Origin: Paramecium octaurelia | Lineage: Eukaryota > Ciliophora > Oligohymenophorea > Peniculida > Parameciidae | Direction of reading: 5' to 3' | DNA: 64,000 nucleotides | Assembly: GCA_905182995.1 (NCBI GenBank) | Contig: CAJJDP010000073.1 | Span: 408,125 to 472,124, forward strand | Part shown: piece after piece, positions 52,701 through 61,660 of the stretch | How positions within the stretch are numbered: the first letter of the stretch is position 1 | Layout: every line of letters starts with the position of its first letter | Notes under the pieces: generated by a model | The model's input: only the letters and a program-made list of their open reading frames with translations | The model's database searches: none | What the model was told of the DNA's origin: nothing | Translations under genes and position numbers: made by a program

Positions 52701-54380
52701 AAAAGCCTTAAAAGCTTTAACTATTATAAAAACATTGTTTTAATAATTTAAAAATTCCAATATAATCACAACGATTAAAGCAAGTGATAAGATTACATCT
52801 ATTATAAATGAAAATTTTCTCCTCGATCTCTTAAAAAATATTAACTTAAAAATAGTTAATATTATTAGCATAAAATTCATTACCATGTCTGCATAATACT
52901 CTTTTGGGTTATACTACTTTTCAACTTAGTCCATGCACAGTATAATTGTTGAAGTAATTATAAAAATTTGATCAAACTATTTGATTCTCGTAATAATCCA
53001 AGGTTCATTTTTCTCTTTAATAGTCTCATTCCGCAAAATCTCAGCAGGAGTCACAAGATTTACCCGATTTTAAGATGAAATTTAAGTAATCATATGCAAT
53101 TTATGAAAATTGATCTAAGCTTTGTTTTAATTATTAACTAACGTAACTGTCCTTCTTCTCTAGGTAAATAGCTCGGATTTATTGGATTTTATGCTATTTT
53201 TAATTGCACTGCTAACCAGAAATGATTCATAGAGGGATGCCAACAATAAATCAGATAAGGTGTAATGTCTAGTATAAATGATTGATTTACAAGATGAAAA
53301 GCATAAAAATAAAATAAATTGCTGTAGCAGGAGGAGTCACAGCTTTCCAAAAATAAAAAGTGGTTGGTGACCAACCTGTTGCATTAAAAAACATGAATCC
53401 ACTTAAAAAGGAATCATATATAGTATCAAAATTGTAGTATCCGTAATAAAAGTCTAAATACCTTAAATCTTCGGAATTGAAATGATTAATGCACTCATAG
53501 CTTAATATTGAAATATAAGTACCCATCTGGACATTCCCACTCTCCGCACAGATTTCTAATATTCAGATCAATAATTCCATCCTTAGCACATCTATGTCCC
53601 GTAACTCCTCTAAGCAAATGCAGCCCGATAACGGAAAATCCAAAAATCACTATCACCAAAGGAATTATTATCGTGTGGATTGTTAAAAAGCATGAAAAAA
53701 AGGTTTCCACTTGTTCCCTTAAGTAATGTATTTCTTGTAAAAGTCTCACCAATCTTAATAAACGAATAACTCTTAACAATTAAATGAATGTATTTGACTA
53801 ATCGAAATATATTGACCATGTACAGACAAAAGTTAGAAAGTTAAGACAACTCCAAATATTTCTTAAATAAGTTCCTTTACCCAAAATTGCTCCATAGCAA
53901 ATGCACTGAATTATTATTTCAATCCCAAAAAAAACATTGCATATTGTTTCGATAATTATCGAGGCTATATTCCTCGTACTTAAATTGTTTACACTATCTC
54001 TAATTTAATAGTCATATAAACAGAATGCTATAGTATTTACAATTACCATTATAATCACTAATCGTTGCAAAACATGGATGTTTTCGCTTAAGAATAAGCG
54101 TATTTTATTTTCTTTACTAAAGCATCCCAATGCAGTATGTACATGTTATTAATCCTCAATGGGATGATGTTCAATTTTCTGCATATATAACTATAAGTTT
54201 GTATACTTGATTTTTAATAGTAACCAAATCGGGGTGTAATTCTAAATATTGAAACGTAAAAGGCTCGTATTCAAACCCTAATTATGTTTCTAAGCAGTCT
54301 CCCATTCTTTTCTAAATTGATTTCTCGATTTCTTGAGCACCAATTGGAGGTAAAGTAATTTTTAGTTATTGAAAAATCAT
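49766..54380 (-). CDS. Four-domain voltage-gated cation channel (Cav/NALCN superfamily)
   Basis: About 1,450-1,500 aa with many short introns (several placed; some end AAG or CAG). Four homologous units of six membrane helices. S4 of unit I is rich in Arg (RVIRLLRLVRLLQEI); unit II has KAFKAFRLIKLIYKL; units III and IV have fewer charges (DSLRVLAFLK; VTRIYKLTQHFK). Pore loops, in order: NATGWSP, FYGEEWH, ATSEEWTQ, SSGEKWW. Taking the residue two before Trp gives Thr/Glu/Glu/Glu, so unit I lacks the Glu of classical Ca2+ channels. Such channels carry the ciliary Ca2+ or Na+ currents of ciliates; which one this is cannot be read directly. Confidence 0.85.
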
Positions 54381-55019
54381 TAATTTATATATATAATTCA
54401 ACACTCATACTTCACTCTTAATAAGGCTCCAACCAAAAGCAAAAAAATAATCTGTATTATCCTCTATTGCCAAAGTATTTCAAATTCAAATAAACAAGAG
54501 TTAATTATTTTATTTTTTATAATTTTTTTCATAAAATATCAAATTACTCCAAAGCCCCTCATTTTTAAACTCTAAATCATATCTCGAATCATTTCAATCG
54601 TAATCATGTTATGATGATTTTATTTTAAAAACAAAATCAATTAATAGTTACAGAATACTTCCTAAATTTAAACCCATAACACAGAAAATCGATTTTTGAA
54701 GAAAGTTAAATAAGAAGCACAAATCATACGAAAAATTTATATCAATTTAAATTAATATTCACTTTTCTACGTGTTTATTGCTGCTTCCTATTTTTGCTTC
54801 AGATTAGATTATTCGTTGTTATTTCGGAAGACCATTTCTAGGATTAGGCCCATTATCCTTATTCGGAAACTAATCCAAAGATATGTCTATAGATCATATG
54901 TCAATTTATTACCATTTGGATCCTCTCCTCGATTCAATCTTTCTTGTTACTTATAATTTAATAGTTATCTCTTGTATGCCTACAAAATCTTTTACCCTTT
55001 ATCTTTTAATTCTTTCTAA
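54381..55019. other. AT-rich intergenic region
   Basis: About 640 bp between the channel start and the EF-hand protein stop on the same strand. No coding frame supported. Confidence 0.5.
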
Positions 55020-55664
55020 TCACTTGTTATTGCGTCTCATTTTAATTAATAATTTACTTAATATTTGTTTTCTTCGGAATAAGCTTACATTTAATTTAAA
55101 AGGAATATGTTTATCCATTCCTTTTTCTAATTATCCATTACTCATCTCTAAAACACTATAAAATGAATCTGATACTTTTGAAGAAATCATAAATTGGATT
55201 CTTTTCTCCTTAATCAGTATTTCCTCCCTTTTGCACTCCTCTCATAATTGTTAAGAACTCCTTGAATTCAATTTCATTTGTTCCATCTTCATCAACTTCG
55301 CTCATAATTTTCTCCACTTCTTCTCTAGAATTTACTAAGCCCAAAGCGATTAATGGATCTTATAATTCTTCTATTCCAATTGCACCAGAGCCATCTCCAT
55401 CAAGAGAAGAGAAATATTTTCTGAGTTCTGCAATTTCTGAATCTTTAAAATCTATCCTGTCTTAGTAGCCCCTTTTGATTAGCCATGCTCTCTCTTAAAA
55501 TCCAGATTGAAACTATATAAGTAACATTGGTTTACAATATATTTTGATGCCTTATTAAAATTAAAAGCTTCTTAAATTTTAGTTAGTTTCTCTTATCTTT
55601 TCACAGATTTTGCTGTTTCTTATCTGTTTCTATTTGATTATGATTTCGATTATTGCTTTTACAT
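55020..55664 (-). CDS. EF-hand calcium-binding protein
   Basis: 197 aa, introns of 23 and 28 nt. Two EF hands with all chelating positions: DGDGSGAIGIEE and DEDGTNEIEFKE. Between them is a helical linker (DPLIALGLVNSREEVEKI). N-terminus is basic and Gln/Lys-rich; the C-terminal 60 residues are basic (FKLNVSLFRRKQIL). The 28-nt intron near the end restores FFKKMSNG; a shorter splice at an internal TAG leads to an early TGA. A Ca2+ sensor, perhaps cytoskeletal; partner unknown. Confidence 0.8.
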
Positions 55665-56431
55665 AATTTGATAATATAAAATTATAAAAAGTCAAAATTC
55701 ATTTCTGTAATACGAATTCATCGTAATAATCTCTTGATATATATCAATAGAATGGAATCTTTGAAGTTGACGTTTGACTAAGCATATCCAATGGAAATAA
55801 GAAATTTTTAGATTTCATTTCAAATAATAGGAATTAAAAGTAATTAATAACAAATAAATAGAATTACTATATGAAATTTCAGAATTATATAAGCGTGATA
55901 GGATTAATTAATTGTAATTTTATGAATTGATTTATTATTGTTCTGTTCTAATTCTATTTTATTGAATCAATATGAGTTTAAAGATTATTAAAGATGCTAT
56001 ACGTTGAAAATATATATTTAAATTTCATTTTTGCTTTTACTAATTTCCTTGTTGCCAATTAGGTTAATTTTTTTTCCATATAGGCCATGCAGGTGCTAAT
56101 ACCTAATATGTGATATTATTTTTTTTATACTAATATACAAAGAACACTTGATCCAATTGTAGAGTATACACATACTGAAAATCTCTCAAGGAAGAACGCA
56201 ATTATAAATGAAATTATCTAAGGATATCCTAATTTTTGATTACAGCCACAGTCAATATGATGATTTTATATATCTTTTTCACAAACAATTGAGATTCGAA
56301 ATCCATTTCATTAAAATAGATATAAAGTGATTTCCAAAACGTGTCAGATTACCCTTCAGCCATTTAATAATTATATTTTTAATTTTAATTACAAAACCAA
56401 AAAATAAAGAAGTCTCAATATGAAATATTTA
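55665..56431. other. AT-rich intergenic region
   Basis: About 770 bp. I found no frame, RNA gene or repeat to report. Confidence 0.5.
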
Positions 56432-56896
56432 TCAATATATCGACCTTTTAAATTTACTAAAATCTAACTAATGCTTTTATTATTTTGAAACCAGCAATTT
56501 TATTTTCTGAAAAGAATCTTAAAAGTTTAACGGCGCAATCAAAATTTGCTACTTTGAACTCTTACTATACTAAGGTGTCTTTATTGAGCATTTTGGTGTG
56601 ACTATTATAACTGGGAATGGCTTAGATGATGGTGTCTTAAGTTTTTAATTGAGATATTTATTTTCTTATTATTTCTTAAAGTTTTCCTTTTGCTCTGTTA
56701 TTAATCTTTAGATAGCATTTAATTGAAATGAACTTTTTTTCTTTTTGCTATAAAATTACAAACTTAAAAGTTTTTATAGATCTTTTTCATTTTCTCTGTC
56801 ATTTTTAGGTTGATCAATTTCTTTTACAACTAAAACGCTCTCATAATCTTATCCATAATCAAGTTGTTCATCCTCTAATGTGTAAAGACGACTCAT
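56432..56896 (-). CDS. Hypothetical basic Ser/Lys/Gln-rich protein
   Basis: 154 aa, intronless. The first 40 residues are acidic (LEDEQLDYGQDYES), the rest basic and Gln/Lys-rich with FPVIIVTPKCSIKTPQ and a short IKLLVSKQQ stretch. Repeated TP and SK pairs could be kinase sites. Its ATG overlaps the stop codon of the model upstream (ATGA), so the two may be one gene with an intron I cannot place. Family unknown. Confidence 0.45.
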
Positions 56897-57315
56897 AATT
56901 CGTTATAATTAAAATAATGTGCACAATATTTATTTATAATTTCTTAAAATATATTCACTTAGAACTCTTATTAATGTTCTTTTAAATGACCTTTCTATTA
57001 TTATTTGCTTGGGAACTGTAAATAAATAACTTTATTTTTAACTGATTACTTTATTATTTCAGGTTCATCAACTTGTAATCTCCTAAACTTTGTCAAATTA
57101 GAACCTTTTCCTACAACTTCTTACTTGCTATTAGTATCAATAAGTGTTTTTTCTGTCCTGCAGTGATGTAATCATAACATTTCTATTAAATAATTTAGGA
57201 TTATAATATCTTATTATTCCAATTATTGAATTTTTGATCCTTTTTATAATTGCAATATCTATTAGATTCTGAAATCTGTTACTAGTTCGGGAAAAAAAAA
57301 TGTTAATTGAATCAT
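56893..57315 (-). CDS. Hypothetical protein, uncertain gene model
   Basis: 125 aa if introns of 24 nt (GTA..TAG) and 21 nt (GTT..CAG) are removed. Contains TEKTLIDTNSKQEVVGKGSN, FRRLQVDEPEIIKQ and a C-terminal QEIINKYCAHYFNY. The second intron has non-GTA borders, and an alternative splice near 57020 gives a different C-terminus. Coding character (codon pattern, no TGA for more than 200 nt) is fair. Function unknown. Confidence 0.35.
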
Positions 57316-57610
57316 TATCTGCTATCCTTTTTCAGCTCACTTAAGTTTATTTTAATTACCTTATAAGATTAATTAAATAATTTCTCTGAAATTTTAAAAT
57401 ATCTATTAAGCATACTATTCATCAACATAAAGAATATCTAATATTTATATACTATAATCTAGGTTACTAGAAAAATAGAGAACAATTTGTAATTAAAAGA
57501 TTCTATCCTCAAGACTCCAACATGTACCATTGAATAAGTTAATGTATTTTCATTAGATCATCTCTCAAGTATGAGTTGTATATAAAAATTATAATATTTA
57601 AATTATTCTT

Positions 57611-58283
57611 ATGATCAATCAAGAACTCTCAGAAGAAAATAAGCCTCCTAAATTATTATTAGGTTTGAGTAATGTTCTCAGTTTAGCGAAATTGATTTGG
57701 AAAATAAATAATCACCCAAAATTGTAAAATTAAAAAAAATGTATCTCATTATAATTATTATAGGAATTCAACAATTGAGAATAATGAGCAACTTCATTAG
57801 GTTATTAATAGACAAATAGATTTAGACGAAAAAAAAGAAGAGAGTAAAATGTTAGAAAATACTAAATGACAACCATGTAGCTGTTCAAAAACAAATTGTT
57901 TGAAAATGTATTGCTCATGCTATCACAATGGATAAACTTGTGTAGATTAATGTAAATGCGAGGATTGTTAGAATACTGATGAATATCTAAACTAGAGACA
58001 TATGGCTGTTTAATATATTAGAAAAAAAGCACTTAGAAACAAAAAAGTTACATAAGAGAAGTTATTTGAAACTAAGGATATTTGGGGATGTAATTGCAAA
58101 AAAACTAGATGTCAGAAACGATATTGCGAATGTTTTATAAGATAACAGACATGTATAGTTGATTGTAATTTCAATCATTGTGAAAATGGGAAAGATGAGG
58201 ATTTATTTAATGAAATAAGAAGGTAAAATGAATAGCCAAAGTAATTTTAAAAAAAGAGATCTGAACTGTTGTTTTATAAATGA
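57611..58283 (+). CDS. CRC-domain (tesmin/LIN54/TSO1-like) protein with an in-frame TGA
   Basis: About 210 codons. Two Cys-rich CXC motifs: PCSCSKTNCLKMYCSCYHNG followed by CxDxCxCxxC, and WGCNCKKTRCQKRYCECF followed by TCIVDCNFNHC. These bind zinc and the CHR/TTYGAA promoter element in LIN54-type regulators of cell-cycle genes. The linker between the motifs lacks the usual RNPxAFxPK box. An intron of 40 nt is needed near residue 38, long for this window. A TGA at 57867-57869 lies in frame just before the first CXC motif, so the gene is either broken, uses readthrough, or starts downstream. Confidence 0.75.
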
Positions 58284-58706
58284 GTTATTTTATGTTTGTA
58301 ATTGGGTTTTTTCTTATTTATTTAATTCAATTTTATATAGATTAGTTTCTATTCTATATTTCTCTTAAGTATTTGAGTTTAAAAGTGGAATATCTCTGGT
58401 TACATTAGTTAATAACTAGTCAAATTATTTTTGGAAATTGCTTTCAATAATGAATTTAAAAAGGATCTCTTAATCTTTATTAATAATTATAAAAAATTTT
58501 TAATTTAATTAAATAGAAATATTATTCTTCAAATTTTATCTCTAAATACTTTTGTATTCTAGGTTTTGTTGATCTGTAAATGTTTAAAGACAGATAGAAT
58601 GGGAAATCGTATATTTCATTGATTTCTCTACTAATGCATTCAAAAAGTATGAAATTCTAAGTTATAATTCATAATTAATTTTAATTTATTAAAGTCGAAT
58701 ACTTTC
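58284..58706. other. AT-rich intergenic region
   Basis: About 420 bp between the CRC gene and the pseudokinase, same strand. Nothing else seen. Confidence 0.5.
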
Positions 58707-60636
58707 ATGAATTTTAATAAAGAATTGATCAAACCTCAGAATCTAACTAGAATCTAATCTTAAGCTTTTCAGATATATTTAGTAAATATTCAAGATAAGT
58801 CATATTTTGGATTTATTCCAAAGCCGGAATACTAAAATAGCTAGTACTTGAATGAGTTTATTGCTGGGGATATGCAACAATAAAATGAAATCAAATATCT
58901 GCGAAAATACAATAAAAATGCTAGTTAGGGTTTTTTTGCATTCGAAGCATACAAAGATTATTTACTATTGTCAGAATTGAAATAATTGCAGGAATAAGTG
59001 ATTTTAAAGATCTTCTAAGACCTTTTAATTGCTTTATACTACATTCATTATAAAAACCTCTTAGGAAGGTGCTTTAATGTAAATAATATTTTGTTTGTTG
59101 AAAATCAGCACGCTGTTATGATGGAATATGGATTTTACCCAGATTTAGAATATTAAGTGCCAGAAATGATATATAATTAAACTTACAATGAAAAAGTGGA
59201 TATCTTTTTATTAGGGAGAGTCATCTATTATTTGATGGTTGGAAATGAGTTGCCAAGATTTGAAATGAGCAATTTAAGTTAGGTTTCTTCCGATATCAAT
59301 TTATCTATTGCTTAAACAAATTATTCAGAAGGGCTGAAGAAATTAGTGATATAAATGCTATCAATAGATGTAAATAAAAGAATTGATTATTTGTTATTGC
59401 TGTCGAAATTTAAAAATAATTAATTCTATTCCTTTTAGGAGCAGTTTTACAAACAGAATACTTTGAAAAATATCACTTCAAAAGTTATAGAAAAAAGAGA
59501 AAAGTATACACATTCTAAATGTGAAGAATCCCAACCATTCGATATTGGATAAACAAAAATAATTAGGGTAATATTTTTATCTCATAATTTTAAGAAAATA
59601 TTTGAAGAATAGCAAATTATTTCATCCTAACCATTAGTTCAAGAAAAGAATAACTTAGTTGATGATACTGAACCTCCCAATTCAAATATTAGTTCTCTCT
59701 ATCCTCCTGAATTTGAAAATCCTGTTGATTCAACATCATTAAATTAAAACTAAATTATTAGTAAGGTGTCACAAACTTAGACTTATGTGAAAACCTAATA
59801 TAATACTGAAGATAATCAATTAAAGGGTTCTCTACTGGAAAACGAACTATTATTAAGTGTACTTCCATTTCTTAACTCGGACAGGCCCAAGGATTATTTA
59901 ATTTGGAATCAAATCTATTTTTATCTGTATCGTTTTTCATTAATGTCAAAACTTATTGATGAATTGCAATCACATTTCCAAAAGACAAGCAACAGTTTAA
60001 TATCAATAGCAATATATGGAATGAAAAAAGCATAATTAATACTTAAGAAGGAGTATCAATTTGCTTTAGAATCATTTTTAAACCTATATTATATTCCAGA
60101 GTAAGAATGGTAAAAATTTACCTAATGTTCTGAGGAGTATAAAAAAATGATTGGTAAGATGAAGTTAGATATTGATGTTAGTCAAAAATTTTTGTTGTAG
60201 AAGGATTATTTATAACTGAAAAAAATTTTAGATTAATCAAAAAATGAAGGAGTGGTAAAAGAATTATACAAATTAATTGAAAAATATTTGGAAGATGTAT
60301 TTTATATATATTATGAATTGTTAGAACACAGAACTTAACAATTTTGAAGATATCAAAAGATCTTATAGATACATTTTAACAAACACGTTATCCCTCTTTG
60401 AATCTTAAGATGACAAGAATAACCCTTACGTTAGGTTATTAATTTTAATGTGCATATTGATAAATAGAATATGTGATGTGTAACACATTCCATAGCACTT
60501 TAACACGATTTGTTAATTTATGAAGGTTGATTCAATAAGCTCGATAGTGCAGATTGAGTAATTTTTAAAGAAAGCTACGTATAAAGAATTTAATCAATAA
60601 TTTGAAGAGTTAAAGTAAACTTATTTTTCAAATTGA
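58707..60636 (+). CDS. Protein pseudokinase
   Basis: 633 aa, one intron of 28 nt near residue 540. The kinase fold is recognisable by ALYYIHYKNLLGRCFNVNNILF, which sits where HRDLKxxN should be but reads GRC, and by MEYGFYPD in place of DFG, VPEMI for APE, and KVDIFLLGRVIYYLMVG for the following D-W-S-G helix. The catalytic Asp and the metal-binding Asp are both missing, so no transfer activity is expected. The C-terminal half is helical (LLSVLPFLNSDRPKDYL, IWNQIYFYLYRF), with a Ser/Asn/Gln-rich linker between. It resembles ULK-type pseudokinases only loosely. Likely a scaffold or regulator. Confidence 0.75.
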
Positions 60637-60804
60637 AGAATTGAAGATTAATTGTTATAAATATTAAAATATCATAAGATAAACGCTGTTTGAAATCCAA
60701 AATTTAGTTTTTATAATTTTTTAATATTCTATTCCTCACCTCTATGTTATATGAGATAGCTCCCTTTTTAATCCGAAGTATTATTTGGAAATCAATTAGA
60801 AACG

Positions 60805-60993
60805 ATGGGTTACAAAAAGGTTCTTCTTTGTGTAAGTAAATTAATTCTTATTTAGAAAGCAGGAGATTTCACACTCATAACTCAAAAGATTCATTTGCCC
60901 GAAATTTATTGTTTTTTGATTTATCAGCTATTCTTTTCAAAATCCGCACGTTACATTTTTTCTAAGTTCAAGATCAATAACATTTACCTGTGA
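60805..60993 (+). CDS. Possible small gene with a canonical intron
   Basis: 54 aa if a 24-nt intron (GTA..TAG) after residue 9 is removed: MGYKKVLLCKAGDFTLITQ, then a hydrophobic, Lys-containing C-terminal part (EIYCFLIYQLFFSK). Evidence is only the clean intron borders and the uninterrupted frame; it could be an exon fragment of a decayed gene. Confidence 0.25.
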
Positions 60994-61660
60994 TGATATA
61001 TATTAATAGTACTAATTCTTGTAAATATAGAAATGATTGATACAAAACATTCAATAAGTTAATTTCAAAATTCATCAGTTTGGATTGAATAGACTTATTT
61101 CAAAAATTAGATTAGTGATTTGCTTCCAATCGAACGAAGATATTATTTTGTTTTAAATTTATAAAGTTGAAAGTAAAGATTTTGATTTTCTTATTCAAAT
61201 CATCTTTTCTTATAAATTTAAGTGTTTAATTTCAGCTTCTGCTGCATGGTTTCTATTTAAAATCATTCCGAATAGTTAAATTAGAATTTACAAGAAAATT
61301 TTTAATATCTATTGTTTGAAATTATTCTGCTTATTTAAAAATCGAATCATAAAATTTTGACATTACTTTACTTTAGATTTGCTCGTTTTTATCTGTTTAT
61401 TTAATATCTAGTCATAATTCTATTCTCCCTAAAAAGGCCTTACCAGCAGTTATTATATTAGTCTCAAACTTCATTCATCTGAAATGACTCAATATTTTAT
61501 TGATAAATTCCTACATTAAGATAACATTTTGAACATGATAATTGTACTGTGAGAGAACATAGCTTTATTTATAGAATTCAAAGTAAAAAGTAAATATTTT
61601 TTATTTCAAAATATGATGTCATTGAAGTAAAATGTGTTAGTAATTATTGAAAGAAAAATT
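60994..61660. other. AT-rich intergenic region
   Basis: About 670 bp before the TPR-array gene. No frame that I can support. Confidence 0.5.
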
